Positions 1 through 9,769 of a DNA stretch of 41,110 bases are shown here, in pieces (the stretch's first letter is position 1; every line of letters starts with the position of its first letter). A program made the translations under genes and the position numbers. The DNA is from Virgibacillus dokdonensis (GTDB taxonomy: Bacteria > Bacillota > Bacilli > Bacillales > Amphibacillaceae), in NCBI RefSeq assembly GCF_900166595.1, contig NZ_LT745762.1, positions 277,130 through 318,239 on the forward strand. The letters run 5' to 3'. The notes below the pieces were generated by a model. That model was given only the letters and a program-made list of their open reading frames with translations, was not told the origin of the DNA and did not search any database.

Positions 1-248
1 GGATCCTGGAACGCCATCCCAAAGGGGGCTAAATGAGCATTCCAACGGTCTTCTGAGAAAGAATGGGCTACCAAAAGAAATGGACTTTAATCCTGTGTCA
101 CAAGAGTATATTTCTGAGGTTGCACTCCGTCGGAATAACATACCAAGGAAATCATTGAAATACAAAACACCAATGGAGTGTTTCATAGATTATGTCGGTC
201 AGGATTTTGATAAAAGCATGTTGTCTCGCTTAATTTGACAAATCAAAT
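1..248 (+). mobile_element. IS30-family insertion sequence, right end (partial)
   Basis: The first 248 bases match, in reverse complement, the left-hand part of the element at 40295-41110. The two agree from the window edge through the transposase stop codon and about 10 bases beyond, to ...GACAAATCAAAT, and then diverge. That divergence point marks the right end of the element. The rest of this copy lies outside the window. Immediately next to it, from 249, is the 3' half of a family-1 dispersed repeat, so the element appears to have inserted into that repeat. Confidence 0.85.
2..238 (+). CDS. IS30-family transposase, C-terminal fragment
   Basis: Reading frame 2 gives the last 78 residues of an IS30-type DDE transposase. 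It includes RGLNEHSNGLLRK, which carries the catalytic glutamate of the DDE triad, and ends FDKSMLSRLI before TGA. The fragment is identical over its length to the C-terminus of the larger minus-strand copy that ends at 40305. The N-terminal DNA-binding part and the two catalytic aspartates are outside the window. IS30 enzymes catalyse copy-out/paste-in transposition through a circular intermediate. The start is cut by the window edge, so nothing can be said about its expression. Confidence 0.85.
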   Translation, partial: DPGTPSQRGLNEHSNGLLRKNGLPKEMDFNPVSQEYISEVALRRNNIPRKSLKYKTPMECFIDYVGQDFDKSMLSRLI

Positions 249-298
249 TTTTAAAAGGTTTATGGTATAGAGACTTAGCGAGAAGCTAAGTTTTTCTA
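249..298 (+). repeat. Family-1 dispersed repeat, 3' half
   Basis: Contains AAAGGTTTATGGTATAGAG and the terminal hairpin ACTTAGCGAGAAGCTAAGT followed by TTTTTCTA. The 5' half (ACTATAGGAAAGTATAAA) is missing because the IS30 end abuts the repeat at 248/249. The stem is altered relative to other copies but still pairs (CTTAGC with GCTAAG). Confidence 0.75.
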
Positions 299-330
299 TA
301 AATGATTTTAACAAGGAGGTTGTTACTACG

Positions 331-1140
331 ATGGATAAAAACCTTGCATTTATTGGTGCTGGTTCTATGGCCGAAGCAATTATTTCTGGCTTAATTGAAT
401 CAACCATTATCGATAAACAGCACATTATGATAACAAATCGAACGAATCACCAACGAATAGCTGATTTAAAGCAAAAGTATCACATAGACAGTATGCGTGA
501 TAAACAACAACTAATAGAATGGTCAGATGTCATTGTATTGGCTACAAAGCCGTGTGATATGAAAGAAGCACTTGCTTCCATTCAACCATATATAGAAGAG
601 AGGCATTTGATTGTTTCAGTTACAGCAGGAATATCAACGGAAAAGATAGAGCAGTGGATTGGCATATCTACCCCTGTTGTTAGAGCGATGCCTAATACTT
701 CTGCTTCCATCGGTTTTTCAGCTACTGCTTTATGTACTGGAACGCACGCTTTAGAAAAGCATATGAGCATAGCGAAGAAATTATTCGATACGATTGGAAC
801 AACCATTCAAGTGGAAGAAAAAGAAATGCATCTGGTGACAGGGATTTCTGGAAGTGGACCCGCGTATATTTATTATCTTGTCGAAGCAATGGAGCAAACA
901 GCTATTGAATCCGGCATGAATCCAGAGACAGCTAAACAGTTAATTCATCAGACAGTGCTAGGTGCTGGAAACATGTTGCGTGAAACAAATGAAACGGCAG
1001 CAGAATTACGCAAGAAAATAACAAGTCCAGCAGGTACAACAGAAGCAGGGATCCAAACTTTAGCACAACAAGATTTTCAACAAGTAATAAGCAAATGTAT
1101 TTATGCAGCAAGAGATCGTTCTATTGAATTAGGAGAATGA
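331..1140 (+). CDS. proC: Pyrroline-5-carboxylate reductase
   Basis: Catalyses the last step of proline synthesis, NAD(P)H-dependent reduction of 1-pyrroline-5-carboxylate to L-proline, in the cytoplasm. The 269-aa protein has the usual family length. It opens with the Rossmann nucleotide-binding motif FIGAGSMAEAI (residues 7-17) and carries the C-terminal dimerisation and active-site signature SGSGPAYIYYLVEAM and SPAGTTEAGIQTL. The ATG follows AAGGAGG by about 10 bases. It stands alone: upstream is a family-1 repeat and an IS30 end, and downstream is a repeat-filled gap before the convergent dck. The promoter must lie in or near the repeat remnant, so the IS30 insertion may have altered its expression. 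Confidence 0.95.
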   Translation: MDKNLAFIGAGSMAEAIISGLIESTIIDKQHIMITNRTNHQRIADLKQKYHIDSMRDKQQLIEWSDVIVLATKPCDMKEALASIQPYIEERHLIVSVTAGISTEKIEQWIGISTPVVRAMPNTSASIGFSATALCTGTHALEKHMSIAKKLFDTIGTTIQVEEKEMHLVTGISGSGPAYIYYLVEAMEQTAIESGMNPETAKQLIHQTVLGAGNMLRETNETAAELRKKITSPAGTTEAGIQTLAQQDFQQVISKCIYAARDRSIELGE

Positions 1141-1196
1141 ACAAGAAATATTAGCTTTTAGTTGGGATAGAAAAGTATTTTGTCATATAAGGTGCT

Positions 1197-1311
1197 GTAA
1201 GTACTCCCACTTCAAGAACAAGTCTAAGTGGGAGATAACAGTACCTAAATCTCCAGTTGGTTCACTTAACGATCAGTGAGGGATGAAAAAACCCCCTCTA
1301 CTGATTGAAAA
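1197..1311 (+). repeat. Family-3 dispersed repeat
   Basis: Two hairpins flank a conserved middle. ACTCCCACTT (about 1210) pairs with AAGTGGGAG (1228-1236). GATCAGTGAGGG (1271) pairs with CCCTCTACTGATT, closing on GATGAAAAA. A second copy with the same terminal hairpin (CAATCAGTGG...CCACTGATTG) is at 32380-32485, and a degenerate one without it is near 40196. Found between convergent genes; it may serve as a terminator for proC. Confidence 0.6.
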
Positions 1312-1318
1312 TTCACTT

Positions 1319-1391
1319 TATAAAAAACGTACCTGTAGACGCTTTACATAGAAGATGGTGGCTCTCGATACAAGCTGTAACGTTTTTTATA
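1319..1391. repeat. Perfect 12-bp inverted repeat enclosing about 49 bases
   Basis: TATAAAAAACGT at 1319-1330 is the exact reverse complement of ACGTTTTTTATA at 1380-1391. The 49 bases between encode no protein and are richer in GC than the flanks. The structure resembles a tiny terminal-inverted-repeat (MITE-like) element or a structured RNA. No second copy was seen in the window. Confidence 0.5.
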
Positions 1392-1417
1392 GTATTTTCA
1401 TCAAAATAGTGCAAACA

Positions 1418-1444
1418 ATCCGTGGGGAAACTCCCCCCACGGAT
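1418..1444 (-). terminator. Hairpin terminator of the dgk-dck operon
   Basis: ATCCGTGGGG pairs with CCCCACGGAT over 10 bp, just past the dck stop codon at 1457. Read on the minus strand the stem is followed by a modestly T-rich stretch (TGTTTGCAC). Confidence 0.6.
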
Positions 1445-1456
1445 AGAAAAATTATT

Positions 1457-2137
1457 TTATACACGGTCACGAGATTTCCAACGACGAGATTGCTGGATAA
1501 AATGGCCGACACGCTCTAGAATAGGTTCAATTGAGTTTTCTTTTTTCATCAAGTCATAATCAGCTATATCGATTCGCAGGATAGGGCAAGCGTTGAAGTT
1601 ATTAATCCATTCTTGATAACGATAATACAATTCTTTCCAATAGGAAATATCCGTGTTCTTTTCCATTTCCCGTCCACGTTCATGAATTCTTTCAATAATC
1701 GCTTCGAATGAACCTTCTAAATAAATAAGTAGGTCAGGATGTGGGAAATACGGGGTCATGACCATTGCTTCAAATAAGTTCGTGTAAGTTTCATAATCAG
1801 TTTTGGACATTGTTCCATTATCGTAATGCATTTTTGCAAAAATGCCTGTATCTTCATAGATAGAGCGGTCTTGAATAAAGCCACCCCCATATTCAAAGAT
1901 TTTTTTCTGTTCTTTAAACCGTTCTGCTAAAAAATAAATTTGTAGATGAAAACTCCATCTTTCAAAATCACCATAAAACTTTTCTAAATATGGATTTGTA
2001 TCTACTTTTTCGTACGATGTTTTAAAGTTTAATGCTTTTGCTAGAGCGTTTGTCATCGTTGACTTTCCGACCCCGACCGTACCTGCGATCGTAATAATGC
2101 TATCATGAGGGATGTGATATTTTTCTCTTGCGTTCAT
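1457..2137 (-). CDS. dck: Deoxyadenosine/deoxycytidine kinase
   Basis: Phosphorylates deoxyadenosine and deoxycytidine to their 5'-monophosphates for nucleotide salvage in the cytoplasm. The 226-aa protein has a P-loop near the N-terminus (AGTVGVGKSTM, about residues 18-28), the ERWSFHLQIYFLAERFK region, the DRSIYEDTGIFAKM substrate segment and the RIHERGREME lid. These match B. subtilis Dck (YaaG) closely. The ATG is preceded by GGAGAATTACACC. It lies about 33 bases downstream of dgk on the same strand, as in B. subtilis, so the two are probably co-transcribed. Which deoxynucleosides it prefers rests on family resemblance, not on a visible residue. Confidence 0.92.
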   Translation of the reverse strand: MNAREKYHIPHDSIITIAGTVGVGKSTMTNALAKALNFKTSYEKVDTNPYLEKFYGDFERWSFHLQIYFLAERFKEQKKIFEYGGGFIQDRSIYEDTGIFAKMHYDNGTMSKTDYETYTNLFEAMVMTPYFPHPDLLIYLEGSFEAIIERIHERGREMEKNTDISYWKELYYRYQEWINNFNACPILRIDIADYDLMKKENSIEPILERVGHFIQQSRRWKSRDRV

Positions 2138-2170
2138 TGGTGTAATTCTCCTTCTATTTCCATTTCTTCT

Positions 2171-2809
2171 TTATTTGCAGTTCAGTTGCTTCAAATTCAT
2201 GGACACTTGTTCCATAATCTGATCTAAATGTTGTTGATAACAAATAAAATCTACCTTGTCTCCATCAATACGAATAACTGGAATATTTGGGTGCAGTTTT
2301 TCAAATTGATTCATAAAGTCTTCATAATCCGCTGCAAGCTGTTCCAAGTAAGGTGCTTGTATGTTTTGTTCCATTTCCCTGCCACGTTTTCGGATGCGTT
2401 CTAAAATGGTATCTAAACTTGCATGCAAATAAATCATCATATTCGGTACAGGCATATCTGCTGTTAAAATATGATAAATTTTCTCGTATTTATCGAATTT
2501 ATCTTCGGGTAAAGTACGCTTGGCAAAAATCATGTTTTTTGATATATGATAATCAGCAACGACAGATTTTCCGTTGCGTAAGTATTGTTTGTCAATGTCT
2601 TCTAGTTGCTTAAATCGATTGCATAAAAAGAACATTTCTGTTTGAAAACTCCACTCCTCAATATTTTCGTAAAATTTTCCTAGAAATGGATTTTCTTCAA
2701 CGATTTCTTTTAGCAACTGAAATTGAAAATGGGCGGACAATTTTTCAGCAAGGGAGGTTTTCCCTATACCAATTGGTCCTTCAATAGCGATAAATGGTAC
2801 GTGTGCCAT
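2171..2809 (-). CDS. dgk: Deoxyguanosine kinase
   Basis: Phosphorylates deoxyguanosine in purine deoxynucleoside salvage. The protein opens MAHVPFIAIEGPIGIGKTSLA with the P-loop at about residues 10-17. It continues with EEWSFQTEMFFLCNRFKQLE, ADYHISKNMIFAKRTL and the arginine-rich lid RIRKRGREME, all close to B. subtilis Dgk (YaaF). I chose the ATG at 2809 because GGAGGATAAAACA precedes it directly. An in-frame ATG 39 bases upstream would add 13 residues foreign to the family and lacks a good ribosome binding site. First gene of the dgk-dck operon; 212 aa. Confidence 0.92.
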   Translation of the reverse strand: MAHVPFIAIEGPIGIGKTSLAEKLSAHFQFQLLKEIVEENPFLGKFYENIEEWSFQTEMFFLCNRFKQLEDIDKQYLRNGKSVVADYHISKNMIFAKRTLPEDKFDKYEKIYHILTADMPVPNMMIYLHASLDTILERIRKRGREMEQNIQAPYLEQLAADYEDFMNQFEKLHPNIPVIRIDGDKVDFICYQQHLDQIMEQVSMNLKQLNCK

Positions 2810-2999
2810 TGTTTTATCCTCCAATCTAGTAAGAAAACAGATGTACACTATTTTATCATACTCATTATGTAGAAACCATGTACACTCTGTGAAGGGACGT
2901 AGTACTTTTCAAGTGTGGAGGAATTTTGTATAATAGATAGTGCTGGATCAAAAAATGAGATTTGGCACTATGAAGTTTAATTGTTTTTATTTTTTACTT

Positions 3000-3072
3000 G
3001 CCCCCGTAGCTCAGGGGATAGAGCATCGGTTTCCTAAACCGTGTGTCGCAGGTTCGAATCCTGCCGGGGGCG
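3000..3072 (+). tRNA. tRNA-Arg, anticodon CCT
   Basis: A full 73-nt cloverleaf. The acceptor stem is GCCCCCG/CGGGGGC with discriminator G. The D arm is GCTC...GAGC, the anticodon loop TTCCTAA gives anticodon CCT (reads AGG), and the T arm is GCAGG-TTCGAAT-CCTGC. CCA is not encoded. The 27-43 pair at the top of the anticodon stem is a T-T mismatch, the other four pairs being normal. Confidence 0.95.
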
Positions 3073-3493
3073 TAGGTTTTAGCATTCTTAATTGCAAAAA
3101 CGATCAAGGCTTTGTTCACATCAGTAAACCCATTAAAAGATCCTTCTTTTGCCTTCCACATTTATTCTATAGATATTCAACAGTTCCTTTATACTTTGTA
3201 GTAAGAGAATAGCTTTATCCTATTAAAAGCTTAAAAATATATTTATATCTTGTGTAAAGTGTTGTATATGATGTTTTAAGGTTATCATATACAAAAAAGG
3301 TTACTTGGTCATTTTTGATGCTAAATAAAATATGTGAAATTCAATGAAACTCATCACATTACTGTTTTTGGAAAGTTGTTATAAAAACACCCTTTTTGGT
3401 TAGTGCTATTAATATTATTACTATTAGGTAAGGTTAATTAGTAGTTAACTATTTGTTTACTAATTAAAGTATGATTTGAAAGGATTTAATACA
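3073..3493. other. Gene-free AT-rich stretch with one inverted repeat
   Basis: No convincing coding region. The only structure seen is GTATATGAT (3264-3272) with its exact complement ATCATATAC (3284-3292), about 200 bases upstream of the small membrane protein gene. It is followed by AAAAAAGG rather than a T-run, so it is not a plus-strand terminator; it could be an operator. Confidence 0.4.
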
Positions 3494-3688
3494 ATGAAAA
3501 AAATTACGAAGACCCAAGTAGTTACCATTCTTTTGATTATCGGTTGGATGATATGGGAATATTATGTATGGCAGTGGTCGAAAACAGAAGTTGGAGCTGT
3601 TATTAGAGTGGATTTAATCTATATCGTTCCAATTATATTGATTATGGTAATTATATCCATTCTTCAATTGTTAAAAGCAAGAAAGTAG
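3494..3688 (+). CDS. Small two-helix membrane protein, unknown function
   Basis: A 64-aa protein, not recognised. Residues about 9-26 (VVTILLIIGWMIWEYYVW) and 41-59 (VDLIYIVPIILIMVIISIL) look like two transmembrane helices joined by a short polar loop; the tail is basic (KARK). I chose the ATG at 3494 because AAAGGA lies 9 bases before it; the TTG 18 bases upstream overlaps that site. It has no obvious operon partner: a tRNA lies upstream and the convergent glvR downstream. Its codon use and ribosome binding site make it likely to be real. Confidence 0.6.
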   Translation: MKKITKTQVVTILLIIGWMIWEYYVWQWSKTEVGAVIRVDLIYIVPIILIMVIISILQLLKARK

Positions 3689-3866
3689 GTTGATTTTTTT
3701 GGAAACAATACAGGGAGACCACTCGAGATAGTAGAAGGGTTCTTCTCTAAAGTGTAACTTACAAAGTTGATTGTCCAAGAAATAAGTAAAGTAAAAGATA
3801 TCGCATCTAAATCCCCGTCTTGTACTATAAAAAAATATCCTCGAGTTAATTATTGAATATATAAAA

Positions 3867-3903
3867 AAGCCAAATCCAAAGGTGAAAAACCTTTAGATGG
3901 GCT
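3867..3903 (-). terminator. Terminator of glvR
   Basis: On the minus strand AGCCCATCTAAAGGT pairs with ACCTTTGGATTTGGCT around a TTTTTC loop, followed by TTTTTTATATA. The stem begins at the glvR stop codon. A textbook rho-independent terminator. Confidence 0.8.
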
Positions 3904-4669
3904 ATATATCGTTTATTTCTTCTTGTTTTCCCTTGTACTCGATATATTTACGGTACATCGTTTCAATAGCAATATAGAACGGGACAAATGAAGTGATTTC
4001 TGTTCCCTCCTTGGTTGCTCCAGGTGTTGTTGTGGCATATATGTTGTTAGGGGACATTTGTGCGAGTTTATTATTTTTTAAATTAGTGATTGTAATGACA
4101 TCAATCCCTTTGGCATTTAGCTGTTTAATATTTGGAATTAGCGTTGGTGTATCACCAGATAAAGAAATAATTAGGACCACATCCGTATCTTGCATCCCCC
4201 TATACATCGCTTCGAATTCCACTTGGTCGTGAATAAGGATAATAAATGTCTCAATAATAGAAAACATACGTTGACAGTCTTTGGCACACATTAATTGAGC
4301 GGTTCCTGTACCATGTATATAGATTCTCCCTGCTTGGTATAATAACTTGCTAATAGAATCAAAATCAACGGATTCCAAGTTCTTTAGCGTGTGCGCTACA
4401 TCTGAATGGAATGACTCCATAAGGTCATCTGTGGGATGTTTTGTTTCTCCTTCCCACTTTAAAAAAACTCTAAATTCGCTATAGCCACTAAAGCCAAGTT
4501 TCTTCGTTAGTCGATGAATGGAAGAACGAGAGGCAAAACAAGCATTTGCTAATTCGACAATACTTAAATCATAGCACGACTCCCGATGGCTCAGTATGTA
4601 TTGGAGAACCTGCAGATCATTTCTGTTTAATTTTTCGTAATTTTTATTAATTAATGTTTCTAGTTTCAT
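3902..4669 (-). CDS. glvR: RpiR/MurR-family transcriptional regulator, GlvR-like
   Basis: Likely controls the PTS/6-phospho-glucosidase genes at 6657-9613. The 255-aa protein has an N-terminal RpiR helix-turn-helix (residues about 1-75, with ACFASRSSIHRLTKKLGFSGYSEFRVFLKW). A SIS sugar-phosphate isomerase-type domain follows (about 110-245: IYIHGTGTAQ, IISLSGDTPTLIP, ITNLKNNKLAQ), which in this family senses a phosphosugar. It matches B. subtilis GlvR, known as the activator of the glv operon, over its full length. In B. subtilis glvR sits between glvA and glvC; here it is separate and on the opposite strand. TAGGAG precedes the ATG. Regulation of the downstream glv genes is inferred from homology and proximity. 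Confidence 0.85.
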   Translation of the reverse strand: MKLETLINKNYEKLNRNDLQVLQYILSHRESCYDLSIVELANACFASRSSIHRLTKKLGFSGYSEFRVFLKWEGETKHPTDDLMESFHSDVAHTLKNLESVDFDSISKLLYQAGRIYIHGTGTAQLMCAKDCQRMFSIIETFIILIHDQVEFEAMYRGMQDTDVVLIISLSGDTPTLIPNIKQLNAKGIDVITITNLKNNKLAQMSPNNIYATTTPGATKEGTEITSFVPFYIAIETMYRKYIEYKGKQEEINDI

Positions 4670-4932
4670 CGTACACTCCTACCTAAGCTTTGATTATATC
4701 CAGTATAACATTCTTTTGCTAAGAGGATAATTCCTTGTTCGTTTTAACGGATTTGTAAACTTGTATAGTTTAGGATCAAGGCTATGTGCAACGATAAACG
4801 AACGTAAAGTGGAATAGCATGTGAAACTTCAAACTCCCATTCTCAAAATGTTAGTGACATAGAACTCCTGTTTACTATTTTTGCTCACTTACTCTTGCGA
4901 ACAAACAAATTCGTGTTGGGACCCGCTTCCCC

Positions 4933-5580
4933 CTATTCTTTTACTTTTAAACCTAACATTGCGGCAAATGCTACTGCCTGTTCTGAAGAAATAATACAAC
5001 CTTCCAGTTCGTCTAAAGAGACAATTAGTCTTTCAAAAGTAGAATTACTCAGGTCTACATTCTTTAGTGGTGTTTGCGAAAAATTGACTTCGTTTATATC
5101 ACAGTGCTGGAATTGAACTTTATTAAATTTACATGCATAAAAGTCCGCACCTTTTAAAGAGCAATGATCAAAAATGATCTGTTTCGGACTACTATAATTA
5201 AAAGAGCTTAAATGGATGATACTATTTTCAAAACGCACATTTCTTAACGTGGCGTCGGCTAAGTTCACCCCGACCATCTTTGTGTCTTTGAATTCTACAC
5301 GATGAATAATCGCCCCTAAAAAATCTACGTTGGACAGATCACAGTTATCAAAAATAACGTCTGTTAATTCTACGTTTTTGAATGAGGATCCATTTAATTT
5401 GACCTGTTTAAAAACGACTTGCGAAAAATCTGTACGATCATAGTTTTTCATTTCAGCAGAGCAAGTAGAAACTGTGCAATGACGTAGAGAAGGGTCCCCG
5501 TTTTCAAATATATCTTGAAGAGAGGTGGTAGGTAAATCGAAATAAATATTTGGTTTTTCAATCTTTACTTTTGACATCAT
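4933..5580 (-). CDS. Pentapeptide-repeat protein
   Basis: A 215-aa protein in which most of residues 40-185 fall into A(D/N)LXX-like pentapeptides (for example FKNVELTDVIFDNCDLSNVD and LKGADFYACKFNKVQF). This fold is a right-handed quadrilateral beta-helix. It ends SLDELEGCIISSEQAVAFA and a short helix, the usual C-cap and dimerisation tail of Qnr-like members. Some relatives bind DNA gyrase and protect it from quinolones or toxins; whether this one does cannot be told from sequence. AAGGAGCTACT precedes tandem ATGs (5580, 5577). It lies 263 bases upstream of glvR on the same strand but has no evident metabolic link to it. Confidence 0.85.
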   Translation of the reverse strand: MMSKVKIEKPNIYFDLPTTSLQDIFENGDPSLRHCTVSTCSAEMKNYDRTDFSQVVFKQVKLNGSSFKNVELTDVIFDNCDLSNVDFLGAIIHRVEFKDTKMVGVNLADATLRNVRFENSIIHLSSFNYSSPKQIIFDHCSLKGADFYACKFNKVQFQHCDINEVNFSQTPLKNVDLSNSTFERLIVSLDELEGCIISSEQAVAFAAMLGLKVKE

Positions 5581-5963
5581 AGTAGCTCCTTAAAATAATT
5601 TTACGTTATAAGTAAGGCTTTATAGTATAAACCAAGTTATACTATTCCGTTAAACCCGAAACGTTTGTTCTTATTATAGGATAAGAATCACTTGATTGGC
5701 AACCAAGAACATGACTTCTTTCATATATCTTGCTATTAATCGATTTGTAGAGTCCATTTACTTAAAAAACTGTCAATGTATTTCGGCAATTTCTCCTTCT
5801 AAGCGAATAAACTGTTCCTCTGAAGAAGATACTCAGTCACGCACATACTCCAGTTATAATTCATCCAGCTTAGCTTGTAATTGATTTTCATTAATTACAA
5901 TATATGTAAAATAGTTGAAGTTCACAATTATACAGTAGTTGCTACACCTTATATCAATAAACA

Positions 5964-5990
5964 AACTTTGGCGATAGCCAAGTTTTTCTA
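5964..5990 (+). repeat. Family-1 dispersed repeat, terminal hairpin only
   Basis: ACTTTGGCGATAGCCAAGT followed by TTTTCTA, matching the last third of the 93-bp consensus. The upstream part is not recognisable here. Confidence 0.65.
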
Positions 5991-6034
5991 AGATAATCAC
6001 GGCTAAAGGAAAAAACATTTTCTATGTTATTTAG

Positions 6035-6086
6035 TTGGGAAAATTCCCAACTTATGAAAACGCGTTCATAAATGGTAACGCTTTCC
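6035..6086 (+). promoter_or_regulatory. Candidate glv control region: palindrome plus two cre-like sites
   Basis: TTGGGAAAATTCCCAA (6035-6050) has 7-bp perfect arms. TGAAAACGCGTTCA (6055-6068) departs at one position from the CcpA consensus TGWNANCGNTNWCA; TGGTAACGCTTTCC (6073-6086) departs at two. Carbon-catabolite repression and a GlvR operator would be expected for this operon, but the sites lie about 570 bases upstream of glvC with two repeats between. Suggestive only. Confidence 0.35.
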
Positions 6087-6245
6087 CTAAACCCTCTAAA
6101 CCTATTGAATGAATGCGTGCGCCCTTCTATACTTAAATTAACAAATGAAAGCGACATCAACAAAATGGAAAATTCATTTGTTAGCTTTTTCATCGTCTAG
6201 GAAATTATAAAATTTAGCAGCTGTGGATAAACTTACTAAGTTATT

Positions 6246-6400
6246 TAGCCACGTCCGGCTCCAGCGCCCAGCAACTAGGCGACTTCACGAAATCGCCCTA
6301 CGATAAGTCATCATCGGTTCGTTCCTCACCGTGATTCCTTTATCTCAGTTGATTCGTTCCAGTCGCTACGTTGCTGAACGGACGCTTGCGCCTTTGTTCC
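6246..6400 (+). repeat. Family-2 dispersed repeat
   Basis: GC-richer block starting GCCACGTCCGGCTCCAGCGC and containing CAGCAACTAGGCGACTTCACG, AGTCATCATCGGTTCG and TTGATTCGTTCC, ending near GCTGAACGGACGC. The copy at 13602-13806 follows it segment by segment but has an extra 65 bases or so. Not coding. Confidence 0.75.
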
Positions 6401-6512
6401 TTATTATTTCATTTTTCGTATGATGTAAGATTAACTATTGAAGTATTCCTTGAAAAGGTATAAAAGTGTCGAGGAGGTATTCAAGTATAAAAGGTTAATG
6501 AAGGAGTTTTTT

Positions 6513-6606
6513 ACTTTATAGGAAAATATCGAGTTTTTAAAGTTTATCGTACAAAAAAATCGACAGCGTTTTACTCTTAAACTCGGCGATAAGCTACGTT
6601 TTAAAA
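6513..6606 (+). repeat. Family-1 dispersed repeat, diverged full-length copy
   Basis: ACTTTATAGGAAAATATCG, GTTTATCGTACAAAAAAATCG and CTCGGCGATAAGC follow the family-1 order. It ends about 50 bases before the glvC start codon, so glvC's leader is largely repeat-derived. Confidence 0.65.
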
Positions 6607-6656
6607 AGAATAGGTTATCATTCGTTATTTTACTAAAAAATAGGTGGTGTATATGT

Positions 6657-9613
<2,957 letters not shown>

Positions 9614-9631
9614 TGAAATAAGCCATAAACC

Positions 9632-9677
9632 AAACTGTCTAAAAAGGTGAGTAAAACCTTTTTGGACAGTTTTTTTA
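9632..9677 (+). terminator. Terminator of glvCA
   Basis: AAACTGTCTAAAAAGGT pairs with ACCTTTTTGGACAGTTT around GAGTAAA and is followed by TTTT. Strong rho-independent terminator, 19 bases after the glvA stop. Confidence 0.9.
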
Positions 9678-9678
9678 T

Positions 9679-9752
9679 ACTATAGGAAAGCATTTAATTT
9701 TAGAATTTGTATATAGGGAGGAAACAAGACTTTGCGATAAGCGAAGTCTTAA
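9679..9752 (+). repeat. Family-1 dispersed repeat, variant with re-paired stem
   Basis: Starts ACTATAGGAAAGCATTTAA and ends in AAGACTTTGCGATAAGCGAAGTCTT. The stem sequence differs from the consensus, yet the arms still pair over 10 positions (one G-T), which suggests the hairpin itself is maintained. Confidence 0.65.
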
Positions 9753-9769
9753 TAAAGTCGTCTCTCTTT

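Larger units (their letters stand above)
5581..6656. other. Long intergenic region: control sites, repeats, possible gene remnant
   Basis: Between the divergent pentapeptide gene and glvC. It holds a possible decayed reading frame (5690-5890, minus), a family-1 fragment (5964-5990), and a palindrome with two cre-like sites (6035-6086). A family-2 repeat (6246-6400) and a family-1 repeat (6513-6606) follow. A 79-codon minus-strand frame at 5954-6193 runs into the repeat and is not believed to be a gene. Confidence 0.5.

Noticed and set aside
2940..3212. Open frame of 90 codons on the plus strand
   Set aside because: It runs through the tRNA-Arg gene and has no ribosome binding site.
5954..6193. 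79-codon minus-strand frame
   Set aside because: Its end is encoded by a family-1 repeat hairpin and it has no ribosome binding site or recognisable domain.
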